Shown: positions 1-7,368 of the stretch, in pieces
Position numbering within the stretch: the stretch's first letter is position 1
How the letters are laid out: each line of letters starts with the position of its first letter
Notes under the pieces: generated by a model
What the model saw: the letters and a program-made list of their open reading frames with translations, nothing else
Databases searched by the model: none
What the model was told of the DNA's origin: nothing
Made by a program: the position numbers and the translations under genes
DNA from: JAEUMY01 sp033764435
GTDB taxonomy: Bacteria; Pseudomonadota; Gammaproteobacteria; Burkholderiales; Usitatibacteraceae
Length of the DNA: 64,000 nucleotides
Assembly: GCA_033764435.1 (NCBI GenBank)
Contig: JANRIX010000059.1
Span: 242,812 to 306,811, forward strand
Reading direction: 5' to 3'

Positions 1-891
1 TTCCAGCGACAGCACGAGACCCTGGTCCAGCGTCACGGCAAACCTGAAATTCGGCATGATCCGCTGCGCCTCGCCTGCGCTGATGTCGCCGTACTCTTCC
101 AGCGCGCCGAGAACGATATCGGGGGTCTCGTTGCAGGTTTGTGCGCCCGCGACCAGCGCCCGCAGCAGGCCCTCAACCGCCGGGCGCAGCGTCTGCAGGC
201 GGGCGGGATCGCCGGCGATGAGCCAGCTGCCGAGGTAAAGGCCATCCGGGCCGAGGACCTGGACGCCCGCCTTGTCCTGCGCCTGTGCGGCCGTGATCAG
301 CCGGCTCAAGTGGGGCTCCCAGGTTGCGACCGCATCCACGCTGCCATTCAGGAACGCCTCCTGCATGGCTTGCGGATTCATGTTGACCAGCCGGACATCC
401 TTGTCCGCGACGCGCAAGCGGGCGAGGATTGTCGAAAGCGTGTAGTGGCCCGCCGTTTTTTCGGTCACTGCCACCCGTTTGCCACGCAGGACCGAACCAA
501 TCCGCGCAGTCTTGTCCGCACGCACCACCAAAGCGGAATCACCGCTGAACTTGGCGATCGAGGCAACGGTGACAAGCGACTTGCCCTGCATGACGTTCAG
601 CGCGAACGGCACGTCGGCCACAGTGGCGACGTCGGCGTCGCCCGCCAGGACCGTATTCAATGCCTGCAGCCCCGTCTGGCGCTGGATTAATCTTGCACGC
701 ACGCCATGGGCTTCGAACTGTCCGGTTGCCGCAGCGGCGATGACCGGGCAGGAGCCGGCATAGCCCGACGACACCGCGATGGAGATCTGATGCAACGGTG
801 CGACAGGCTGTTCCGGCTTGCACGCAAAGAGCAGGCAGGCAAGCGACAGCGCCGCAAAGCGACGGGCATGACTTCCGCGGTCAGTCACCAT
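1..891 (-). CDS. NitT/TauT-type ABC transporter substrate-binding lipoprotein (3' end beyond window)
   Basis: The frame is open for 297 codons from an ATG at 891 to the left edge, so the C-terminus is missing. The start follows a CAGGGA ribosome-binding site. The N-terminus has basic residues, a hydrophobic stretch and a lipobox ending LFAC (Cys24), which indicates a lipoprotein. The mature part resembles periplasmic binding proteins of the NrtA/SsuA/TauA fold: an early segment on tracking a changing substrate (AVSSGYAGSCPV), then DADVATVADVPFAL, GKRVAVTEKTAGHYTL and DAVATWEPHL, the last being typical of the family. The substrate (nitrate, sulfonate, pyrimidine precursor or other) cannot be read from the sequence. 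It is divergent from the cyclase gene at 1182. The fold family is fairly sure; the substrate is unknown. Confidence 0.75.
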   Translation of the reverse strand, partial: MVTDRGSHARRFAALSLACLLFACKPEQPVAPLHQISIAVSSGYAGSCPVIAAAATGQFEAHGVRARLIQRQTGLQALNTVLAGDADVATVADVPFALNVMQGKSLVTVASIAKFSGDSALVVRADKTARIGSVLRGKRVAVTEKTAGHYTLSTILARLRVADKDVRLVNMNPQAMQEAFLNGSVDAVATWEPHLSRLITAAQAQDKAGVQVLGPDGLYLGSWLIAGDPARLQTLRPAVEGLLRALVAGAQTCNETPDIVLGALEEYGDISAGEAQRIMPNFRFAVTLDQGLVLSLE

Positions 892-1181
892 TTCCCTGAG
901 GCAATCGAACGAGTGGTTTTTGGTTATCCCGGAGCGCGTACGCCGGGTTGTCAGGAAGAGCATAGCCCATGGCGCACGGGATGCGCATCCTCCAATGCCG
1001 GGCCTTTGATGTCGATCAATCGCACTGACCGGGGCCGAAACATGGGAGCAGCTCTGCCCGGCAGGCGGGCGCGCCCGTTGCCCAGACGGATCTGTTCCCG
1101 GGCGGCCATTCCCGACCACGGGTCACGTCGGGGCGCCACTTTGTTTAGCATGTCGCCATTCCCTCCCCCCGGCAGGCTGCC
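892..1181. other. divergent intergenic region, no gene seen
   Basis: These 290 bases separate the leftward binding-protein gene from the rightward cyclase gene, so both promoters should lie here. I see no convincing -35/-10 pair, RNA gene or repeat. Confidence 0.4.
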
Positions 1182-1814
1182 ATGAATCCCATCAGCAAGG
1201 TCCACTCCTCCGCCTACATGCAGCGCCTGCAGTCGCTCATCAACGAGCGGCTGAAGCCGGGCTCGGACAAGGCATCCATCGACGCGCGCATCTGGGACAT
1301 CTTCGGCGAGAGCTGGGCGGTGATGTACACCGATCTCTCCGGTTTCTCACGGCTGGCGGCCGAGTACGGGATCATCCATTTCCTGCAGAACATCCTTGAA
1401 TCGCAGCGAATATTCGAACCCTGCATCGACAACCACGACGGCGTGCTGGTGAAGGTGGAGGGCGACAGCATGCTCATCCTCTTCCGCCAGCCGACCAAGG
1501 CCATCCAGTGCGCGCTCGACATGCAGGATTGCGCGCGTGAGTACAACGCCGGCCGGGCGCCGGAGGACCAGATCCTGCTCTGCGTCGGCATCGGCTATGG
1601 CCGCATCCTCACCATCGGCGATCAGGACGTGTTCGGCGCCGAGGTGAATGCCGCCTGCAAGCTGGGCGAGGATCGCGCGGATTCGTGGGAGATACTGGTG
1701 ACCGACTCCGTGCGTGCGGTGGCGAGCGGCCTGGCCGGGGTGGACTTCGAATGCTTGGACATCACGCCACCCGGCGCGAACGCGGCCTACCGGGTGGTGT
1801 CTACGCGGGGCTAA
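1182..1814 (+). CDS. class III adenylate/guanylate cyclase domain protein
   Basis: This 210-residue protein is little more than a single class III nucleotide cyclase domain. The first metal aspartate sits in MYTDLSGFS (Asp51) and the second in KVEGDSMLILF (Asp95). A later segment, GYGRILTIGDQDVFGAEVNAACKL (about residues 139-161), corresponds to the region that normally carries the transition-state Asn and Arg. Asn156 is present but the usual Arg is Lys160, so activity is uncertain. There is no transmembrane segment or sensor domain, so it is probably cytoplasmic and may act with a partner. A one-mismatch copy of the window's palindrome (GCGAATATTCGA, 1406-1417) lies inside. It is a stand-alone gene upstream of the PhnD operon. 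Confidence 0.8.
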   Translation: MNPISKVHSSAYMQRLQSLINERLKPGSDKASIDARIWDIFGESWAVMYTDLSGFSRLAAEYGIIHFLQNILESQRIFEPCIDNHDGVLVKVEGDSMLILFRQPTKAIQCALDMQDCAREYNAGRAPEDQILLCVGIGYGRILTIGDQDVFGAEVNAACKLGEDRADSWEILVTDSVRAVASGLAGVDFECLDITPPGANAAYRVVSTRG

Positions 1815-1953
1815 GCCCGGCCTGTCGTGGGGTTGAAAGAATCCGCGCCCAAGCTCGACTAAACTACGTCGGCAGCGTCGCAGCAGCGCACCGCCTTGCT
1901 TCGATGTCGGCCTGTTTGCTGTTCCCCAACCCCATCTTTTCCTGGAGACACTC

Positions 1954-2829
1954 ATGATCAGCCTGTCCCGTTCCCGTACCCTGCGTTGCCTGATGTCCTG
2001 CGCCGCGCTGGTCGCCGGCCTCACCGCGCTGTCGGCCACCGCGCAGCAAACCTTCCGCGTCACCACCATCCCCGAGGAGGCGGCGACGGAGCAGATCCGC
2101 AAGTTCACGCCCATCGCGACCTATCTGGAGAAGAAGCTGGGCATGAAGGTGGAGTTCACGCCGGTGACGGATTACCCGGCGGCAGTGGAAGCCATGGTCG
2201 GCAAGAAGGTCGATCTGGTGTGGTTCGGCGGTTTCACGTTCGTGCAGGCATCGCTGCGTTCCGGCGGCAAGGTCATCCCGATCGCGCAGCGTGAAGAGGA
2301 CACCCGGTTCCAGTCGGTGTTCATCGCCAAGAAAAACTCGGGGATCAAGTCGCTGCAGGATCTCAAGGGCAAGCAGGTGTCGTTTGGCTCGCAGTCGTCG
2401 ACCTCCGGCCATCTCATGCCCCGCAACTTCCTGCTGGAAGCGAAGATTGACCCGGAAAAGGATTTCAAGCGCGTCGCCTACTCCGGCGCGCATGACGCGA
2501 CCATCGCGTCAGTGGTGAGCGGCAAGGTCGATGCCGCCGCGCTCGACATCACCGTGTGGAAGAAATTCGTCAACGAGAAGAAAGTCGACACCAATGACGT
2601 GGACGTGTTCTACACCACGCCGACGTTCTTCAACTACAACTGGTCGGTGCATGCCGACATGCCGGCCGCGCTGCGCGAGAAGGTGACCAAGGCGCTGCTC
2701 GACCTCGACCCCGCCACGCCGGAAGGCAAGGAAATCCTGCAGCTGAACCGCGCGACCAAGTACATCCCGACCAAGCCCGAGAACTACAAGGGTCTGGAAG
2801 CCGCGGGCCGCAGCGCCGGTCTGATCTGA
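1954..2829 (+). CDS. phnD: PhnD-family ABC transporter substrate-binding protein (phosphonate or selenate type)
   Basis: This is a periplasmic binding protein of 291 residues with a signal peptide ending near residue 30 (SATA before QQTF). Typical PhnD-family signatures are EFTPVTDYPAAVEAM, DLVWFGGFTFVQA and the phosphate-type pocket SSTSGHLMPRNF (about 148-159), followed by YSGAHDATIASV and DAAALD. The wording of these motifs resembles the subgroup annotated as putative selenate transporters (TIGR04553, from memory) as much as classical phosphonate binders, so the ligand is an oxyanion or phosphonate still to be shown. It leads an operon with an ATPase (2897) and two permeases (3732, 4556); no C-P lyase or other phn catabolic gene is nearby. 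An ATG with upstream CCTGGAGA supports the start. Confidence 0.88.
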   Translation: MISLSRSRTLRCLMSCAALVAGLTALSATAQQTFRVTTIPEEAATEQIRKFTPIATYLEKKLGMKVEFTPVTDYPAAVEAMVGKKVDLVWFGGFTFVQASLRSGGKVIPIAQREEDTRFQSVFIAKKNSGIKSLQDLKGKQVSFGSQSSTSGHLMPRNFLLEAKIDPEKDFKRVAYSGAHDATIASVVSGKVDAAALDITVWKKFVNEKKVDTNDVDVFYTTPTFFNYNWSVHADMPAALREKVTKALLDLDPATPEGKEILQLNRATKYIPTKPENYKGLEAAGRSAGLI

Positions 2830-2884
2830 TCGGTTATCAACATCTCTGAACCGCCGCGCGCAGCAACGTCCGCGCGCGGCGGGC

Positions 2885-2889
2885 AGGAG
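2885..2889 (+). promoter_or_regulatory. ribosome-binding site AGGAG that fixes the TTG start of phnC
   Basis: AGGAG lies seven bases before the TTG at 2897. No ATG or GTG with comparable spacing exists nearby, so the TTG that overlaps the GCGAATATTCGC palindrome is the best start. Confidence 0.6.
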
Positions 2890-2896
2890 TCCTCTT

Positions 2897-3727
2897 TTGC
2901 GAATATTCGCTGAACGTCTGAGCGCCCGCCATCCTGCGGCCAAGCCTGACGCGCCGGCCGCACTGGCTGAAGCAAACTTCACCATCGAGCCGGGCGAGCA
3001 GGTGGCCATTATCGGCGCATCCGGTGCGGGCAAGACCACGCTGCTGCATGCGCTCGCCTGTGCGCTGCCGCCATCGGCGGGCACGCTGACGCTGGATGGT
3101 TTGTCGCCGTGGCAGTTGTCGCGTCCTGAACTGCAACGTCTGCGTGGTCGTCTCTTTCTGGCTCCCCAGGTGCCGCCGCTGCCGCCGCGCCAGCGTGTGG
3201 TCACGGCCGTGCTGGCCGGGCGTCTGCCTGCGCTGGGCTTCTGGAAAAGCCTTGCGTCACTCTTCTATCCCTACGACATTCCGGCCGCACATCACGCGCT
3301 GGCCGCGTTCGATCTGGCCGAGAAGATTTTCGAGCGCGTGGATCGGCTCTCCGGTGGCGAACGCCAGCGCGTGGGTCTGGCGCGCGCGCTGTTGTCGCCC
3401 GCATCGCTCTGGCTGGTGGATGAGCCGCTGTCGGCCCTCGATCCGCGCCGCGCCGAGCTCGCCATCACAACACTCACCGGCCAGGCGCGCGAGCGTGGCG
3501 TGACACTGGTGACCACGCTGCACCAGGTTGATGTCGCGCTGACCCGCTATGAACGCATCATTGGCCTGGCCAACGGCAAGCTGATGTTCGACCTGCCGGC
3601 GAAGGACGTGACGCGCGAGATGCTGGAACGGTTGTACGCCGATCATCCCGAGGAACTGGGTGGTCCGGCGCCGGAATTCATCGACCCCGTGCCGCAGCAG
3701 CAACCGGCGGTGATGCATTGCCGGTAG
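2897..3727 (+). CDS. phnC: PhnC-type ABC transporter ATP-binding protein
   Basis: This is the cytoplasmic ATPase of the importer (276 residues). Walker A is GASGAGKT (40-47), the Q-loop glutamine is near 91, the signature is LSGGERQ (151-157), Walker B is LWLVDEP (171-177) and the switch His is near 209. The gene starts with TTG at 2897, supported by AGGAG seven bases upstream. The first five codons (MRIFA) are written by the palindrome GCGAATATTCGC, so the repeat overlaps the initiation region. The C-terminal tail past residue 240 is proline-rich and looks poorly conserved. It is followed after 4 bases by the first permease. The function is firm; the transported ligand depends on the binding protein. 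Confidence 0.92.
   Translation: MRIFAERLSARHPAAKPDAPAALAEANFTIEPGEQVAIIGASGAGKTTLLHALACALPPSAGTLTLDGLSPWQLSRPELQRLRGRLFLAPQVPPLPPRQRVVTAVLAGRLPALGFWKSLASLFYPYDIPAAHHALAAFDLAEKIFERVDRLSGGERQRVGLARALLSPASLWLVDEPLSALDPRRAELAITTLTGQARERGVTLVTTLHQVDVALTRYERIIGLANGKLMFDLPAKDVTREMLERLYADHPEELGGPAPEFIDPVPQQQPAVMHCR
2899..2910. repeat. GCGAATATTCGC palindrome copy 1
   Basis: A perfect 12-mer that covers codons 1-5 of phnC. It overlaps the last two bases of the TTG start codon. Confidence 0.95.
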
Positions 3728-3731
3728 TGGC

Positions 3732-4556
3732 ATGACCACGCACCCCGCCAGCCGCGATCCCGCCTGGATGCCGCGCGTCTTCTGGACGCTGGCGGCTGTG
3801 GTGATGTTGTATCCGCTGCTCGTTGCCACGGAGTTCAAGCCCTGGCTGCTGTTCGATGAACAGAGCCGCAAGTCCACGCTGAAATTCCTCGCCGACTTTT
3901 TTCCGCCGGCCGCATCGGGCGAGTTCCTCCTCATGGTGGCGAAGGAAACCTGGCGCACTGTGGCCATCGCCACGGTCGGCATCGCCCTGGCGCTGGTACT
4001 CGCCATTCCGCTGACACTGCTGTCCACGCGCGTGCTGTCCATCTCCGCGCTGTCGGGGCGCATGGCGGCCATGCCCTTCGTGCTGCGCCAGACGCTGCGC
4101 ATGGCGCTCGTGGTCCTGCGCAGCGTGCCGGAGCTGGTCTGGGCGTTGATCTTCGTGCGCGTGGTGGGGCTGGGACCCACCGCCGGCGTGCTGGCCATTG
4201 CGCTCACCTATGCCGGCATGCTGGGCAAGGTGTACGGCGAAATTCTGGAAAGCTCGGAGACGCATGCCTCGACCACGCTGCTGCGCAATGGCGCGGGGCG
4301 GTTGCAGACGTTCTTCTACGGCATCCTCCCGCAGAACGCGGCCGAGCTCACCTCCTACACCGTGTATCGCTGGGAATGCGCCATCCGCTCGTCGGTGGTG
4401 CTGGGCTTCGTTGGCGCGGGTGGCTTGGGCCAGCAGATGGACAACTCGATGAAGATGTTCAATGGCGGCGAGGTCGCGACCATGCTGCTCGTATTCATCG
4501 CGCTGGTGGCACTGGCCGACGCGTTCAGCGCGTGGCTCAGGAAGGAGCTCGGTTGA
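3732..4556 (+). CDS. phnE: PhnE-type ABC transporter permease (first)
   Basis: This is a 274-residue inner-membrane permease with about six hydrophobic segments, starting 4 bases after phnC. The region GEILESSETHASTTLLRNGA (about 168-187) followed by FFYGILPQ is the EAA loop that docks with the ATPase. YRWECAIRSSVVLGFVGAGGLGQ is the typical C-terminal family motif. Its stop overlaps the start of a second permease (TGATG), which indicates translational coupling and a heterodimeric channel. It is clearly a PhnE/binding-protein-dependent permease; the substrate is unknown. Confidence 0.92.
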   Translation: MTTHPASRDPAWMPRVFWTLAAVVMLYPLLVATEFKPWLLFDEQSRKSTLKFLADFFPPAASGEFLLMVAKETWRTVAIATVGIALALVLAIPLTLLSTRVLSISALSGRMAAMPFVLRQTLRMALVVLRSVPELVWALIFVRVVGLGPTAGVLAIALTYAGMLGKVYGEILESSETHASTTLLRNGAGRLQTFFYGILPQNAAELTSYTVYRWECAIRSSVVLGFVGAGGLGQQMDNSMKMFNGGEVATMLLVFIALVALADAFSAWLRKELG

Positions 4557-5386
4557 TGGCGCCAATCGATTCGCCGAAGATGTCCGCGCCACCCTTGCCG
4601 CCTGCGCTGTTCGATGCGCGCTGTCGCGCGTGCTGGATGGTGTTCGGCTTGATGGTGCTCACGGTGGCGAGCTTCCTGAGTCTCGATCTCGACTTCGCCG
4701 CACTCTTCAGCGCCGACGCGCGCCAGTCCATGACGCGATTCGTGAGCGAGTTCTTCCCGCCAGATTTCGCTGCACCCTTCATGAAGAAGGTGGCGATCGG
4801 CACGATGGAAACCTTTGCCATGTCGTTGCTGGGCACCGTGATCGCGGCGGGGCTGGGTCTGCTGCTCGCGCTGCCGGCAGCGCGCACGCATGCCGCCGAC
4901 GCGGCATGGGCACGCGGGCCGACCCGGCTTGTCCTGAACGCACTTCGCTCCATTCCCGAGCTGGTGTGGGCCGCGCTGCTGCTCATCTCGGCCGGGCTGG
5001 GACCCTTTGCGGGCACGCTGGCGCTGGCCTTCCACACCACCGGCGTGCTGGGTCGCCTGTTTGCCGAGGCGATCGAGAACGCGTCGCCCGAACCGGCGTT
5101 CGCGCTGCGCGCGCAAGGCGTGGGGCCGGTGCGCGTGTTCCTGTACGCAACCTTGCCGCAGATCCTGCCGCAGGTGCTGTCGTACTCGCTCTATCGCTGG
5201 GAAAACAACATCCGTGCCGCCGCCGTGCTCGGTGTCGTCGGTGCGGGTGGGCTCGGGCAGTTGCTGGCCTTCCACATGGGACTCTTCCACATGGGCAAGA
5301 CGGCAACCATCCTGATGGCCATGATCGCTCTGGTGGCGCTGGTCGATATCGCGAGCTATCTCGCGCGGCGGTGGCTCACGCGCTAG
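4556..5386 (+). CDS. phnE: PhnE-type ABC transporter permease (second)
   Basis: This 276-residue permease is a paralogue of the preceding one, sharing the order of membrane spans, the loop FAEAIENASPEPAFALRAQGV and the terminal motif YRWENNIRAAAVLGVVGAGG. The ATG at 4556 overlaps the stop of the first permease. A pair of different permeases is usual in this transporter class. It ends the operon phnD-phnC-phnE-phnE; the next gene starts about 160 bases later with its own ribosome-binding site. Confidence 0.92.
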   Translation: MAPIDSPKMSAPPLPPALFDARCRACWMVFGLMVLTVASFLSLDLDFAALFSADARQSMTRFVSEFFPPDFAAPFMKKVAIGTMETFAMSLLGTVIAAGLGLLLALPAARTHAADAAWARGPTRLVLNALRSIPELVWAALLLISAGLGPFAGTLALAFHTTGVLGRLFAEAIENASPEPAFALRAQGVGPVRVFLYATLPQILPQVLSYSLYRWENNIRAAAVLGVVGAGGLGQLLAFHMGLFHMGKTATILMAMIALVALVDIASYLARRWLTR

Positions 5387-5546
5387 TTGCGGTTTGTTGA
5401 ACCTTGCGCTGAGCGCCGGTCGACGCGGTTGCATGCCGCTTTCGCGGGAGTCGCTTGCCATGCCATTGCACTGCGGCATGACAAATCGGCGAATCCGTGC
5501 CTACACTCGGCTCACGATTTGCAACCGTCTCAGTCAGGAGTTGACA

Positions 5547-7244
5547 GTGCGGCGCAATCTTCCTTCCGCCGTCGGTGCGGCCAAAGCTGTTCAGGCAGTC
5601 AAACCGGCGCAGCCTGCGCCGCCCGCAGGCTCGCCCATGGCGGTGCGTGTTGCCAGCGTGCCGCCGGCGCCGCGCGCGAGCTGGCGGGCGCGGCTGTCGC
5701 TGCTGCTGCGCGGTGCCGGGGGTTTCGCGGCCACGCTGACCGCGCTGCAGGAAGCGATCACCCGCACGGCAGTGGGGGCGGCGCGCACGTCCATGCGCCT
5801 CGGTTCGGTCACTGCGCAATTGAACCGCATCAATACGGCGCTCTCGGAAATGCTGGGTACCAGCGGTCGGCTGAACGAGGACATCAAGCGCATTGCCAGC
5901 TCGTCGGCCAGCACGCGCGAAGCGGCCCATGCCATGAACGAGGTGACGCGGGAGGGCCGCGCGCTGAGTACAAAGGGCGCTGCATCCGCTGCGCAGCTCG
6001 AAACCCAGATGCGCGAAACCGTGGAACGCATTGACCGACTGGCCGCAGGCGTGGAATCCATCTCGCAGGTCAGCCAGGTCATCGATGACATTGCCCGGCA
6101 GACCAAGCTGCTCTCGTTCAATGCCGCCATCGAGGCGGCGCGCGCCGGCGAGCAGGGCCGCGGCTTTGCCGTGGTCGCCAAGGAAGTGGGCACGCTGGCC
6201 GAACTCACCGCCCAGCGCACGCGCGAGATCAAGGGGCAGCTGGATCGCGTCACCCAGGAGCTGGGCCCGGCGCGCATCGCGGTTGAGGAGAGCGCCAGCC
6301 TCGTGGAAACCACGACCGGCCAGGTGCATGCGGTGGGTGCAGCCATGGATCGCCTCGCCAAGCTCGCGGATACGGTCGACACCCACATGGAATCCATCAC
6401 CGCGGCAGTGGAGCAACAGCGCGAGGGCATTGCCGAGGTGTTCGCCAAGCTGCAGGCCGCGACCGATTCATCGAAGCAGATCAGTGCCGATGCCGGCGCC
6501 ATGACCGCCGCAACGTTCGCGCTGTCCGAGCTCACCGAGGACACCTTTCGCCACTTTGGCGAAGTCGACACCGGGACCGTATTCCATCGCGTACTCGGCC
6601 TGGCCCGCGAGCTGGCGCGGGAGAGTTCCGGCATTTTTGGTCGAGCCATCGACTCGCGCCAGTGCACGCTCGACGATGTGCTGGCGCTGGACTACCGCGA
6701 GATCAAGGGACAGGACATCCGCTCGCTCGCGCATCTGTTCGATGTCAGCCGGGTGCCGTCCAGCGGGTTCACGCCGCCGAAGTTCCGCACCCGCTATGAC
6801 CAGCATGTCGACGAGGCGCTGATGCGCGCCATGGATGCGATCAAGGCGCGCGAGCCGGCGCTGATTTTCGCGCTGGTCATCGATCTCAATTCCTACGGTC
6901 CCATCCACAACCGCGAATATTGCAAGGACTGGACCGGCGACCCGGCGCTGGATCTGGTGGGCAACCGGGTGAAACGATTCTTCACCGACCAGCGCGTGCT
7001 GGTGCGTGGTGCGCGCGTCGGTCTGCCGGCCGCGGCGGCGTTGGGGGATCGCGTGCGTCGCGAGGATTTTGTGCGTGCCGGTTGCGAGCTGACGGAACGT
7101 CCCGGCGCCGCTGCCGAGTTCCTGGTCCAGACCTATGCGCGCGACACCGGCGCCATCGTGACGGCGCTCACCGTGCCGCTCTTCGTGAAGGGTCAGCGTT
7201 GGGGCGCGGTGCTGATGGGGTGGAATACCGACGGGGCGAAGTAG
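5547..7244 (+). CDS. soluble methyl-accepting chemotaxis-type protein with C-terminal sensory domain
   Basis: From the GTG at 5547 (CAGGAG six bases upstream) this is a 565-residue protein; longer in-frame starts lack a ribosome-binding site. Residues about 90-310 form the coiled-coil MCP signalling domain, with the conserved hairpin tip IDDIARQTKLLSFNAAIEAA (from residue 179) and GRGFAVVAKEV. No transmembrane span is present, so it should sense a cytoplasmic signal. The C-terminal part (about 340-565) carries LNSYGPIHNREY, GDPALDLVGNRVKR and YARDTGAIV, a pattern seen at the end of many soluble MCPs and resembling a PAS/Cache-like sensor. An imperfect copy of the palindrome (GCGAATATTGCA at 6913) is inside. 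No che genes are near. Confidence 0.88.
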   Translation: MRRNLPSAVGAAKAVQAVKPAQPAPPAGSPMAVRVASVPPAPRASWRARLSLLLRGAGGFAATLTALQEAITRTAVGAARTSMRLGSVTAQLNRINTALSEMLGTSGRLNEDIKRIASSSASTREAAHAMNEVTREGRALSTKGAASAAQLETQMRETVERIDRLAAGVESISQVSQVIDDIARQTKLLSFNAAIEAARAGEQGRGFAVVAKEVGTLAELTAQRTREIKGQLDRVTQELGPARIAVEESASLVETTTGQVHAVGAAMDRLAKLADTVDTHMESITAAVEQQREGIAEVFAKLQAATDSSKQISADAGAMTAATFALSELTEDTFRHFGEVDTGTVFHRVLGLARELARESSGIFGRAIDSRQCTLDDVLALDYREIKGQDIRSLAHLFDVSRVPSSGFTPPKFRTRYDQHVDEALMRAMDAIKAREPALIFALVIDLNSYGPIHNREYCKDWTGDPALDLVGNRVKRFFTDQRVLVRGARVGLPAAAALGDRVRREDFVRAGCELTERPGAAAEFLVQTYARDTGAIVTALTVPLFVKGQRWGAVLMGWNTDGAK

Positions 7245-7277
7245 CGCGTCGCTTGCAGGTCGTCACGGATTCGCGAC

Positions 7278-7297
7278 GCATGCGAATATTCGCATGC
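7278..7297. repeat. GCGAATATTCGC palindrome copy 2 inside a 20-bp perfect palindrome
   Basis: The 12-mer is at 7282-7293 and its arms extend as GCAT...ATGC to make a 20-bp perfect palindrome. It lies between the chemoreceptor stop (7244) and the S9 peptidase start (7369). Confidence 0.95.
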
Positions 7298-7368
7298 TGT
7301 GCAGCCCGGCGATGAGCCACCCAACCGGGTTGCGTACGCGTATCCGCCCCTCATCACCGTTGGTCGCC

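Noticed and set aside
7294..7368. Longer N-terminus of the S9 peptidase starting in the palindrome flank
   Set aside because: No ribosome-binding site and the added residues are basic and unlike the family; the ATG at 7369 matches the family start.
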